Below are positions 48,411 to 60,013 of a stretch of DNA of 64,000 nucleotides, in pieces (within the stretch, counting starts at the first letter, position 1; the number at the start of each line of letters is the position of its first letter). Where the stretch lies: assembly GCF_958979055.1 (NCBI RefSeq), contig NC_084898.1, positions 21,914,602 to 21,978,601 on the forward strand, in the 5' to 3' direction. A program made the translations under genes and the position numbers. The DNA comes from Alnus glutinosa. Taxonomy: Eukaryota; Streptophyta; Magnoliopsida; Fagales; Betulaceae. A model generated the notes under the pieces. That model was given only the letters and a program-made list of their open reading frames with translations. It had not been told where the DNA came from and did not search any database.

Positions 48411-48460
48411 AAGATCATTGCAACGTATATTATTATCACAAACGCCAAGTTTACATATAA

Positions 48461-51400
48461 TTATTCTGATTCTGCGATGACCTCCAACTCCTGGTTCAGA
48501 TGTTTTTTAGGTATATTTGCATTATCCTTTACAGAGCCGGCAGAGGCAAAGGGATTAGGAGGCATACTTAAATTATCTCCTTCTCCCTCCAACATTTGAA
48601 CCACATCTTTCATGGAAGGACGATCCACTGGATTCCATTGGATGCACCAAAGTCCTACAGTTGCAAGTTTCTTTGCAATTTTAGCATCTCCATCATCCTC
48701 AACAAAAATTCGTATGTCTTCTTTTTGTTCTAAGAGATTGTAGATCCACTCTGGAAAATAGATTTCACTAGTGTTTTCAACTGTAACGTCAACATTTTTC
48801 CTCCCTCCGACTATTTCAAGTAACAATATTCCAAAGCTATAAACATCTGCTTTATAAGACACATTCCCAAAATTTCTAGAGAATACTTCAGGTGCAATGT
48901 AACCCACAGTCCCCCTAGCTGTGGTCATGGACACAACACTTTGATCCTTTGAACACAACTTGGCAAGACCAAAATCAGAAATTTTTGGACTGAAGTTTTG
49001 GTCTAGCAAAACATTTTGAGGTTTGATATCGAAATGGAGGATTCGTTGGTCACATCCTTGATGAAGATATTCAATTCCTTTTGCTATGCCAAGAGCAATA
49101 TCTTGCAACTTATCCAAATTAAGGATACGATTCTTGGCAGCCCTTGAAGATATAAACTTCTCTAGTGAATCATTTTGTAAGAACTCATATACTAGAGCCC
49201 GTCTAAATCCATCAGCGCAGAAGCCAACCAAGCGAACCACGTTAACATGATGAATCGTACCCATTGTTCCTACTTCATTTATGAATTCTTCCCCATTCCC
49301 TTTGGAAGTGTTGAGAATCTTCACTGCAACATGAATTTCATAAGAAAGCTTTCCTTTGAATACTGTTCCATATGCTCCTTCGCCTAACTTCTCAGTAAAT
49401 TGATTTGTAATCCTTTTAATGTCAACATACGAGTATCTTGTGGGTTTGAAATTTCTGTAATCTTCCAAAAACTTTTCGATTTTCGCTTGATAGTCTTTCT
49501 CTAGTTTATCGTAAGTATAGAAACGATAGAGAGCAAAGATAGCTAGTAGGAATATAAATGAACCCAAGACAATACCTGCGTAATAAACATTTGTGAGTCA
49601 ATAGTTTACTCCCAATAAAAAGAATATTTGAATGGCCAGGACAACTCACCAGTGATCACTAACTTTGATAATGCTCCTGTTAAAGATACAACATAATTAG
49701 CTTCTCATTGTACATTTCCAAAACATAAATATTGTTTGCCTAACTTTGTTTTGCTAATAGCCAAGTTATATTGAATTCAGACCCCTTGAGTTCAAGTTGT
49801 AGGCTTCTAAGAGGGCTAAACTTGCTGTGTTTTGATTTTTCATGTGAACATATTAGAACAACCCTATCGATATGCACCCCCACATGGAAACAGCAACAAC
49901 CATCAAAAGATGGTTGGAGCAATAATAGCGCTGTTAGAGTCCAAAAATAGGACTGCAGTAAAGAGAGGTATCAACACAAATCCAAATACAATAATCTCCC
50001 TTAAAAGGAAGCAATAACCCAAGTAACATAAAAAGTAGAAGCAAATAAACAGCGAAAAAGCCCAAAAAATAGTAACTCCGACGACTGGCGGAGCAGTGGA
50101 GGACCAGAAACCCAACACTGGCGCGTGAGAGACGCATTCTAGCGCGTGGAAGGCTGATGAAGACTCGGCTGGTGGCGTTGAGTAGCTGGAACGCCGGTGA
50201 TTGCGGTGAAGAGGCGCATGAGAGGCAAGGACCATCGGAGGAATGTAGATCTAGCTTTTAAAAAACCAGATCTAAAAACTTCGACCAAACCGGCCACCAA
50301 CACAGGGAGGACAGCAACAAACATGAACAGTGTGGTGGAGAAGCCAAAACACTGAGGTTGCAATTTCGGGCAGGATAAGTCGTACAAGACGACGGATAAA
50401 ACCTCATCAAAAGTGAGGAGGACTAAAGAAACCCCTAGCCAAACAGCAACAAAAGCAATAAAACACATGAAGGAAAGAAGAGAAGGAGAGGAGTGAAGAG
50501 ATGTGGTCCTTCCCTCTTCCTTGAGCCGGCTGAAGCAAGAGGAAGGTTACCTTCTCTATAACAAGGGAAAACGAGAAGAGGGTGGCGACTTTCTGGAAGA
50601 GGGAAGTAAATTGGCTTCAAAGTGTGAATGAGTGTAGGGTTATAAATCTAGTCTGAAACAGCCAATAATAATGCTTCCTATTAGCTTAATGATAAATGTA
50701 TGCTTTTATTTTGTTATAAAAACAAAAACATAAATCAGTCCAAAACACAAAACACCCTAAAAATAAATTGTGTTGAATCAATAAATTAACAAATCTGGAA
50801 ATAAATTAAAACACAAAACATAATTGGTTCGAAATAAATCTGGAAGTTTGAAGAGGGTTGAATCAATAAATTAATAAATCTGGAAGTTTTCGGCGCTGCT
50901 TGAAAACTGTGAAGAAATTGAGTACAAGGGTGGAAATTGGACAGAAGACAATACCTTCGAGGAAGCATTCGGTTTCTAATTCGGTGCTATTACTCTTCAA
51001 TCTGCATTTCTTGCCTTTTGCTTCACAGCGCCCACAAACTGGTCTGGACCACTTCAATTCAAGATTTTTTTTCTCATCGTCACCGAGCATTGTAGTATTT
51101 GGAATTGATCCAAGGGTATAAATCTTTGTACAAGATGATAGGGGGTACTCCATGAGGTCATCATCCGTATCGAAGGCATAAACCTGGTGGTTTGGGCTAC
51201 TGAGACAAGGGATAAACTCCAATTTTTTTACTTCTCTTGGGGAACAATTGAATAAGGCAAAGTCTGTAACGCGGGAATGAGGATAATGTACTTCGAATTG
51301 GAAAGGCGAGGAAGATAAATCGAGTCTCCGAATCTTCCTTGAAATGCAACGATCTGGATCATATAATTGAATCGCCTGAGATTTGTAGTCAATCTGTTTG

Positions 51401-51627
51401 ACAGAAAGCTTTACTGAAATCGGCAGCTCGACCACTGTGTCATTTGTATCGGTGCAGGAGAGACTAAACCCAGGATACCCACAATGCTCTGGCTGGCTAT
51501 TAACTCGGAAGGGAAATCGGATGGCTGGGCCATGACCTCCGCACCGTAATTCAGCACACCCATTATTTTGGCAGTCTCCAAGGTCTATGATCAAAGCCAG
51601 AAACAAGAACAAGTATGAGATTACCAT
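48461..51627 (-). CDS. LRK10L-type (WAK-like) receptor kinase 1, three exons, 604 aa
   Basis: Minus-strand exons 51627-50955, 49676-49650 (27 nt) and 49575-48461, all GT-AG with phase 1 introns. The first upstream ATG (51759) adds 44 residues without signal character, so MVISYLFLFLALIIDLGDC was chosen. Ectodomain: GUB_WAK-type CGGHGPAIRFPF...HCGYPGFSLSC, then the WAK_assoc end CGRCEAKGKKCRL. TM about residues 231-254 (LVITGIVLGSFIFLLAIFAL) spans exon 2/3. Kinase: GEGAYG 298-303, Lys319 in VAVKIL, HFD at 414-416 (non-RD), DFG 434-436, TARGTVGYIAPE. Likely a plasma-membrane receptor kinase in defence or development signalling. Intron 1 holds unclassified inserted sequence (49930-50640). Intact frames; the exact start is uncertain. 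Confidence 0.88.
49900..50650. other. Unclassified insert in kinase 1 intron
   Basis: Less AT-rich than usual intron, C/T-rich on minus, with long partial ORFs (for example MVLASHAPLHRNHRRSSYST) but no domain. It could be a LINE 5' region or captured DNA. Confidence 0.3.
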
Positions 51628-52151
51628 TCTCCTGCTCCGGAATGGTTCTCGCCCTCTCACTCGAAAATATCGGGTAAGCTTCTCTTGGACTTGGACTATG
51701 TGGTGATGGTGACTAGTAACTGTATTGAGGCCAATAAGTCCTTTTAAGATCATCCCCACCCACTCCCATTATCAGAGCATGGGACATAAATTGCCCATAA
51801 TCATCCCATCCACTCTCATTCTTATCTCAAGGCACAAAAATTTTCAGAGACCTGCTGCTTTTTCGATTTGTAGTCAACTCTCGCACAACATTTTTTTCAA
51901 AATTAATCATTTCTCTACTAGCCTTGATTGCTGCACTACAACAACAACATCAGCAACACCCCCTCACATGGGAGTGGAGTTCATACAGTGTTATAGTAAA
52001 ACTAACATTTTCTTTTTTCTACGCCTGGGTCTTGAAGTTTAATAGGAATTTGACAGAAGTTAAAAGAAATAGCATTTATCTAAATTTTCTGCTGGCGGGT
52101 TTATAAGAAATTTTCTTTAAACTAGCCTTTAAAAGTGATGTGTTTTTTATT

Positions 52152-52182
<31 letters not shown>

Positions 52183-52937
52183 TCTGTTTTTAAAATAACT
52201 TAAAAGGATGTCGTTCTTAGACGCGGGTTTGTAAGAAATATGAAAACGAGTTTGTTCAAAATTTCTGTACTACCATATGGTCTGACTCAAACAACCTGTT
52301 TCTGGGAAATGTTAGTGCTTTCCATATATGACTTAGGCTTACGCCTTAAACAAATGAATCAACCTGTTTCTAATTTCTTGGTCCTGTGCCGGGTGTCTGA
52401 TTTGCTTTCAGATTTTATTGTCTTGTTGTAGTGTGCGTTTTACTCAAGAATCTGTCGAAAAAGAAAAATTCGAAGGGAAAATGTTATCAGAAGCCAAATG
52501 GGATTTGAAAAACACAGAAAAGCCAAACGTATTGCATGCGCAGCTGCTATCCGGCGCCGTTAAAGGAATGCAATGGCTTTCAACTGGCCAACGGCACATG
52601 CATCCATCCAAATTAAAAGCCTCACTATTTTTAAATTGTAATTTTTGTTCTTCAAAAAAAAAAAAAAAAAAAAATTGTTTTCAAAACTTATTAATATCTT
52701 TACCAGAATAAGACAAACATGGCCTTAAGTTTCTGTCTCTACTGTTCTCTGTTCTGCATATATAGTCAGTCTTATTTGAAGAGCCAGCACCGAAACAGAC
52801 ACCGTTAAATGGTCGAGCAAAACAGGACTAGGAGGTTGATTCATTTGTTTGAAAGGAAAAATAAATAAATAAATCACAATCTACAGCTATTTGCTTTGCT
52901 GTGGATTGTGGAAGCTATACCCTCTCTCTCTCCATCC
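51628..52937. promoter_or_regulatory. Divergent intergenic region between the two kinase genes
   Basis: About 1.3 kb serves both genes head to head. A TATA-like CATATATAG lies at 52757-52765, about 170 bases before the plus gene's ATG. A fold-back MITE scrap (51935-51990) and a T tract (52148-52180) lie between. No ORF here is credible. Confidence 0.5.
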
Positions 52938-55900
52938 ATGGCAAGAGGAATGCTCTTCACTGCTGGACTCCTGGTCCTAATTGTTGTTCTTGGTCTAGTC
53001 CACGAAGCTTCCAGTGCCAACGATAGTCATGATCACTACTGTCCTCCTTCTTCCTGCGGCAATATCGATAATATAAGCTATCCGTTTCGATTGAAAGGCG
53101 ATCCACCAATCTGCGGTGATCAAAGGTACAATCTTTCATGTGAGAATAACCAAACAGTGTTATACTTATATGCTGGAAAATACTACGTACAGGAAATCAA
53201 TTACAGTCTGTACACAATCCGAGTAGTAGACCCAGGTATTCAGAAGGACAATTACTCCTCCATCCCTCGCTATTTTCTTAACGACTTCAATTTCAGTTCA
53301 GGGGATCCATTTACCCTATCTTATCCAGATAAGATAAATGTATTTTGTAATAGTAGTGATCAGAAACAGCCGATAAAGCACCTTTTGAACAATGCCCGTA
53401 TGCCAGAAACGGGTGTGGTTTGGGTGAAGTGCGAAAAGCCAATGATTTATTATTCGTATTTTGACATGTCAACTTGCTTTAGTAATGGAATGGAATCCTC
53501 CAACTCTTCTCTATTCCATTCCAAGAGCTATCGATATGTCCATGTTTTATATTCCGGGTCTCTACAGAATTTGGGGGACTCGTGCCAAATAGAGCAAATG
53601 TTTCCGACAGCGTGGCCAGTTGCGCCAGTAGGTTACCCAAATACGTGTACAGACTTTTACGATCAAGTGGTCTATGGTTTTAAGCTTTCATGGATCCAAG
53701 TTTTCTGTGATCACTTCACAGGAGATGACATTTGCAACCTCAATAACGTGAAGCTCGCTGTTCGGTGCGACTATCAAATGTATGGTGCGTAAATGTGAAT
53801 TATATTTTTACACTAGCTCCACACCAGTTAATAATGACTTGATTTTTTTTTTTCCAAGTTTGCAAAAGTTGATGTTATTCTTTCTCTGTGGAGCAGGTCC
53901 GTCGATATTGGGAAAAGGTGAGGTTCTATCTTAAAAAGTTGTTTGAAGGAGAATACAGAATGGCTCAATGACATATAGAACTGGATGAGTTGTGCCTAAT
54001 GATGGCACAAGTAGAGGAGTAACGTAACACTCAAGTTTCATATTGAAAATATGAATAGCCCATGTAAAATGGGTAAATTATAAATGTGCTAATTGGTGCT
54101 AAATCTCACATAATGTTTTTACTTAATGAGGTGGGTTTTATAAATATTTTTTGAAGCTCCAAATTAACTAGTCATTTTAAAGTAATAGTAGTTAGTCATT
54201 TTGGAATGATAGTTACATTGTCGTTACAAATAACCTTGTGCTAATGCAATGGCTATCTCAAAATTATCAGGTTTTGTTTAGATCTCAAAAGCAATGAGGA
54301 AATTGAAAGGAAGAGTATAGAATTTCTTAAGAAATTAGCTGCCTCTTTGGAAAAAAAATTTTCTTTTCTGTTGCCCCAGTTCTTATGTGATAACATAGGG
54401 TTAGTAGTCTATGCATGCCTGCAGATCAGTTCTATTATACACCCCCAGCTATATTGAGAAGGCAGAGAATTGAACTCAACCAATTTTAAACCATGGACAT
54501 GTAAAGTCTAGAGGTTTATATTTCTTGTTAAGGATGGCCTAAGACAAAAGTTGTTTATACAGCCGAGATACTTTTGAAATTATTTAATTCACCTTTTCAG
54601 TTAATTAATAAAATTTCTTTTTTTATAGTTATTGCAGCTGTTAGCAATATACTGGTGCCGCGGTTCATCAGTAAGATCCTGTATCTCTCCTTTGTGTTCT
54701 TTTAGCAGATCATTTCTTAGACTGTGAAGCATGAAAATTGTTTCCATGGAATTTACATGAAAAAGACAATTAGTTATACATTGTAACTATAATTCCTACT
54801 AAAATAAAAATGCGGATTTTTAATTCCAAGTTTTCAAATGCTGATGTCATTCTTTCTTTGCCAAAGCAGAAAAATTATTGTTTCAGATTTCCCGAGAAGA
54901 CCGAGAAGATGAGGCATACAGTAAGGTTTCTATCTCAAAAATTTGTTTGAATGAAAATATAGAATGACACAATGTAATAGAATGAGTTGTGGCAGATGAC
55001 AAGACAAACGGAGGAGTAACCATGTGCTTAGGCAATGGTTGATCTCAAACTTTTCGGCTTTGTTTAGATATCAGAAACAATGAAGAAAATGAAAGGAAAA
55101 ATATAAAATCTCTTAAGAAATTAGCTTTCTCTCTTGATTTATTATAACCTAACTAAAACCACATTTACAAGCCTCAATTGGCAAATTATTCATCTCAATC
55201 ACACATTGGGAAGGAATGGAATCGAGCTCAACCCAACTTAAATCCCAAACATCTAAAGTCTAGACGTTTATACAGTTATTTATTTATTCTTAAGCACGGC
55301 CAAGAGGAAAGTTGTTTATGGAATTTTATTAGACCTTAAACTTTCCAAATTATTTAAGTCACTTTCTTGATTAATTAAGTAATTTATTTTTTTTCATATT
55401 TCTTGTAGATCCTTCGCTTATGCTACTGATAATCATGATCATCTATGGCGGTAAGAACCTTATATCTCTCGTTTGATCTTCTTTAATTTTCTTTTCCTTT
55501 TTAATTAGCAGATAGTTCCTTCGACTGTGAAGCGTGCAATATTTTAAAATATAGGCAAGATGAAAATAAAATTCACTTGAAAAAGAATACAAATATTGTG
55601 CTTAATTACTAGGATTTGGAAAGGCAGTGGGTTGAGCTGTAATAAATGAAATGCTGATAGCAGGTCATCTACATGTTTGTTTTCTTATAGTTTATTTTGA
55701 TGATGTTCTTTCGTAGGGCTATACCTTGCAGCAAAAGTTGTATTGTGGACTCCCTGTGTGATTGCGTTTTTGATATATAAATGGTGTAGAAGACATTTAT
55801 CGATGTATGATGTTGTTGAAGAATTTTTGCAAAGCCACAATAACCTCATGCCAATAAGGTACTCTTACTCAGAAATTAGGAAGATGACCAAAAATTTCAA

Positions 55901-56846
55901 GGACAAATTAGGTGAAGGAGGCTATGGCACTGTATTTAAAGGAACACTTCGAAGTGGCCGACTCGTAGCTATAAAGATGTTGGGTAAGTCCAAAGCTAAT
56001 GGACAAGAGTTTACCAATGAAGTTGCAACCATTGGAAGGATTCACCATGTTAATGTAGTGCAACTCATTGGTTTTTGTGTTGAAGGATCAAAGCGAGCTC
56101 TAGTGTATGAGTTCATGCCTAACGGCTCCCTGAATAATTACATATTTTCCCCAGAAGTAAGTACCCTCCTAAGCTATGACAAAATGTATGATATAGCTCT
56201 AGGAGTGGCTCGTGGAATTGAATATCTACATCAAGGATGTGTCATGCAAATTTTGCACTTTGATATCAAGCCTCACAACATTCTTCTTGATGAGAATTTT
56301 GCTCCCAAGGTTTCTGACTTTGGCTTGGCAAAGCTATATCCAGTAGATGACAGCATTGTCTCTTTGACTGCTGCAAGAGGGACATTAGGATACATGGCTC
56401 CTGAGTTGTTCTACAAAAACATTGGAGGCGTCTCATACAAAGCTGATGTTTATAGTTTTGGAATGTTATTGATGGAAATGGCGGGTAGAAGAAAGAACTT
56501 CAATGCGTTTGCAGACCATTCAAGCCAAGTTTACTTTCCTACTTGGGTTTATGACCAATTGCACGATGGAAAGGACATAGAAATGGAGGATGTTACAGAG
56601 GAGAAAAAGAAAATAGTTAAGAAGATTATCATGGTTGCGTTATGGTGTATACAGATGAAGCCTAATTATCGCCCTTCAATGAACAAAGTCGTAGAAATGC
56701 TTGAAGGAAAAGATGAAAGCTTACAAATGCCTTCCAAACCTTTCTTATCATCAACAGACAGCCCCGTGAGGGATGCTGGAGAGGATTCAAATCAAACTTG
56801 GTCTTCGTTTCAATCAGAAGAATCAACTCAATCAACTCAATTGTAA
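52938..56846 (+). CDS. LRK10L-type (WAK-like) receptor kinase 2, six exons, 710 aa
   Basis: Exons 52938-53784, 53897-53917, 54629-54670, 54870-54920, 55409-55450 and 55717-56846 (2133 nt). Every intron is GT-AG, phase 1. Start chosen at CCATCCATGG; an in-frame ATG at 52896 lacks a signal peptide start. Residues 1-27 form a signal peptide ([20 protein letters not shown]). [26 protein letters not shown]...[11 protein letters not shown], with several N-glycosylation sites. Exons 2-5 encode the juxtamembrane/TM region ([19 protein letters not shown]). Kinase: GEGGYG 400-405, Lys421 in [14 protein letters not shown] (Asp517; non-RD), DFG 535-537, [11 protein letters not shown]. Same family as the divergent neighbour but clearly diverged. 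Probable cell-surface receptor kinase; ligand unknown. Confidence 0.9.
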
Positions 56847-57289
56847 ATGCAAATTATTGATATGAGTCTCCTCAACTACATTCCCATTAAATGGGGCAAT
56901 TAGTGTTCTCATCTATATTTGATAGCACAAAGATGCTTGATATTTATGTGAAGTAATTGAGATTGGTTCCTTTGATTTATGATAAGTTGCCTTATTACAT
57001 CATTTCTTTTGTTTGAACTCTGTTTTCTCATACTTAACCAGTGAATTCAGTTTCAGTTTGAGAAGGTATGTACTATTCTTCGTTCTCTATTAGGCATCCC
57101 CTGCTTTGTAAAATTGGCATATCAAATTGGACCATCCTTGTCATTTAGAGATATTATTGGTCACAATTCGTAAGTTTTTGTTTTAGTCGTAGAAGAGAAC
57201 AAGCTAATCGAGCAGTTGTGTTTCCAAAGCTTTGGAAGTATAGAATGTTAAACAATTGTTAAATGTTTAAAGTCTCCCTAGAAAGCTTT
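56847..57289 (+). other. 3' region of kinase 2, non-genic
   Basis: T/A-rich 3'-UTR-like DNA with possible polyadenylation signals. Nothing else identified. Confidence 0.4.
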
Positions 57290-57720
57290 GGGTCTGATGT
57301 GTGTGTTGGGTGTGCATTGATTAATATGCTTGTCACGAGATTTAAATTTTAGCATATAAGATGTTTGAGAAAACACCGGAGAAGAATGAGGTTACTTGGA
57401 CTTTGATGATAACTTAGTTCATGCAATTGGGGTACCTAAGAAAGGCAGTAGATTTGCATTTGGATACAGTCTTGAGTGATTAGGTACCATCTCGGTTTAC
57501 TCTAAAGTGCTTTTTTATCAGCTTGGGTGGAGCTAGAATTGTTGTCCCTTGGGCAACAATTGCATTCCTGGATTACTCTGGTGGGGTTGGCTTTAATGCT
57601 TGTGTTGGTTGTTGTCTGATGATTCAAGGAAAGTGCTCAATCGGATGGTAGATCAAAATTTCATGTCTAGATATCTATCAGAGCATATGTTCAAAGCGAA
57701 GGGCATTATAAGGAAGTCTG
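57290..57720 (+). pseudogene. PPR-protein gene fragment
   Basis: Reads CVGCALINMLVTRF, KMFEKTPEKNEVTWTLMIT and FMQLGYLRKAVDLHLDTVLS, then CVGC again. These are the repeat signatures of plant E/DYW-type pentatricopeptide proteins (xxNVVTWTxMI). At least four stops or frameshifts; about 140 residues of a gene normally over 600. It resembles the EMB2261-type PPR, but that identification is from memory. Ends 20 bases before a Mutator-like element. Confidence 0.7.
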
Positions 57721-57740
57721 GAATTTCTATTTAAAATGAT

Positions 57741-58668
57741 GGGTTAATTTTATTTTTTTTTAAAAAAAAAAAAAAACCCCAAACTACCGGCCGTTTTTAA
57801 AGTAGCTCTATGAACTACTAAGTGCATCACTCGGGCCCCACAAACTACCAACGAGTATCAAAAATACCAATTTTATCGAAATATTCCTATAATATCATTG
57901 TCACATATCATAAATTTCAATTCAAAAATAAATAAATTTAAAAATCAAAGAAATATTACAAATATTACAAATAAAATAAAATAAAATATAAAGGTGACCC
58001 TTTGAGCAAAATGAGGATAATCGGCCACCCCCATTTTGGTGTAGAGGATGGCCGAATGACCTCCATGACCCTTGGGGTGGTTCGGCTACCCCCAAAGAGC
58101 AAAATGGGGGTGGCCGAAACCACCCCCAAGAGCCTTGGGGGTGGCTCGGCCACCCCCATTTGGCTTGAGAGTGGGTTCAACCACCCCAAACCGGCCGGTC
58201 GGGGGTGGTCGAACCACGTCCAATGCCCATGGGGTGAAAAAAATAAAAATAATAAAAAATTGAGGATTTGGCCTTTAGGGGTGGCCGAACCGTTCTCAAA
58301 CTAGCCGGTTTGGGGTGGCCGAACCCACCCTCAGGCCAAACGAGGGTGGCTCGGCTCTTGGGGGTGGTTTCGGCCACCCTATTTTCTCCTTGGGGAGTTG
58401 GGGGTGGCCGAACCACCCCCAAACCGGCCATGGGGTAGCTCAACCACCCCTTCAAATTTTTTTCTTAAAATTTTTCTTTGATTTTTGAATTTTATTATTA
58501 TTTTAATTAAAAATATGACACGTGGTAAGGATATTATAAAAATATTTTGACAAAATTAGTTTTTTTGGTATTCTTTGATAGTTTATAGGGTCCGAGTGAT
58601 ATACTTGGTAATTCAATGGGCTACTTTAAAACGGCTGTTAGTTTGGAAAACTTTTTTATAGTTAACCC
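57741..58668. mobile_element. Mutator-like non-autonomous element with exact 9-bp duplication
   Basis: Starts GGGTTAATTTTA, ends TAGTTAACCC, with inverted arms of about 170 bp (AGTAGC...CACTCGGxCCC on both). TAAAATGAT is exact at 57732-57740 and 58669-58677. The core 58000-58455 is a GGGTGGCCGAACC-rich low-complexity array; ORFs in it are artefacts. A different family from the 11092-type by arm sequence, but the same design. Confidence 0.87.
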
Positions 58669-58677
58669 TAAAATGAT

Positions 58678-58952
58678 CAAGTAAATTCATGCCAGGTCTC
58701 TAAAAACATGGTTTGTGTAATTCGAATGCAATTGTAAGGCTTTGGTCTCCATGGGCTCTAGGTGTGGAAAGGTAGAAATTGCTTCCCAAGTTTTGAAATC
58801 CACTTATAAATGGATTATTTAGAATTTTTGTTTTCAAAGATTATATAATTCCACCAACATGATTTAGTTGTGTCGTAGAGATTATTATTAATCAGATTCA
58901 GAAAACTATTGACAATCTTAAACGATTAAAATAAAATTGCAGATGGTGCACA
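58678..58952. other. Non-genic spacer
   Basis: Nothing recognisable between two delimited elements. Confidence 0.4.
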
Positions 58953-58960
58953 GTATTAAG

Positions 58961-59327
58961 TAGGGGTAGCAATTCTTGTTTACGTGTCAGATTCAGATTG
59001 TGTTGAGGCATGAGTATAAGAATATATAGGTTAACTTTAACCCGACTCATTTAATTATATTAATTAAATGAGTCAAACCCTTCAACGTTAACCCTATAAT
59101 TTTGTATTGGATTCGTGTCAGATTTACGAGTCACGTCAAAAATTGTTAGCTATTATATATGTAGTGTGTCAGGTTCTGGTTTTGTCAAGGCATAGGTATA
59201 AGATTATATAAATCAATCATAACCCGACCCATTTAATTAAATGGGTCAAACTCTTCAACCCTAACCCTTTAATTTAATGTTGGATTTATGTCGGGTTCAC
59301 GAGTCATCTAAAAAATTGTCAGCCCTA
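58961..59327. mobile_element. hAT-like non-autonomous element, 8-bp duplication
   Basis: Starts TAGGGGTAGCAATT and ends AATTGTCAGCCCTA, flanked exactly by GTATTAAG (58953-58960, 59328-59335). 8-bp duplications fit hAT. Its interior is two diverged 180-bp tandem halves, each with a GTGTCAG(A/G)TTC block and an inverted AACCCGAC(C/T)CA block. Confidence 0.8.
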
Positions 59328-59352
59328 GTATTAAGGAAAAATAAATAAAAAA

Positions 59353-59515
59353 TAATGATAAAACCTACATTTTTTATCTCATAGTTACCCAATAATACTA
59401 GCCTAACAGTCCCAACCAACCTTTAATCAATCATTTTTAATATATATCAATGGTTAGTTGGAATTGCCACGTCAAGATAGTTGTGAGATAAAAATGTGAT
59501 ATACCATTTCTCATT
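59353..59515. mobile_element. MITE, TTTTTATCTCA termini
   Basis: CTACATTTTTTATCTCATAG faces TGTGAGATAAAAATGTGATA, 163 bp. No ORF. Confidence 0.6.
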
Positions 59516-60013
59516 AAAAAAAAAAAGTGAGAACTTCACTTAAGGTTACCGAACTTTGACCATTTCTTAGAGAATATACCTGAACTTCAAAACATCTTAA
59601 TTTAAGGTATCCATTTTTCGAAATGTCTCAATGACACGTACTCCATTAGGATTTTCTGTTGAATCTTGCTAAAATTCCTAAAATACATATAATGTTGAAG
59701 ACATTAATTAAGTGTTAAAGATGTTAATTAGACACTAAAAACATGAATTAGATTAATTAAGTAAAAGATTAAGAAAAAAATATGGGAAAAACACTTAGAA
59801 AATATTTAGAATAGATTTTTCTATGAAGTGTGTTCGAAGGGTCTAAGAGGTGTGTCCTGACGGGCTTGGCAGAAAGACCATGTTTGCAGCTGTGTCTGGA
59901 CAGGCTTGCGGACGGGACTTCAAGAAAGTTAAAACACATGCGTGTGTCCAGATGGGCTAAAATCGTGTCCGTATGAGACAAACAATTTTCTTCATCTGGT
60001 TGGATTAATCTTT
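59516..60013. other. Non-genic; half fold-back arm
   Basis: 59520-59660 resembles one arm of the fold-back type at 47560 (CCGAACTT, TTAAGGTATCC, AATGACACGTACTCC). The minus ORF at 59769-60041 has no domain. Confidence 0.4.

Noticed and set aside
49903-50620. Hydrophobic minus ORFs in kinase 1 intron
   Set aside because: No domain, no start context, overlapping frames; removed as intron by the phase-consistent three-exon model.
57965-58455. Four overlapping ORFs
   Set aside because: Within the 57741-58668 element core; repetitive composition.
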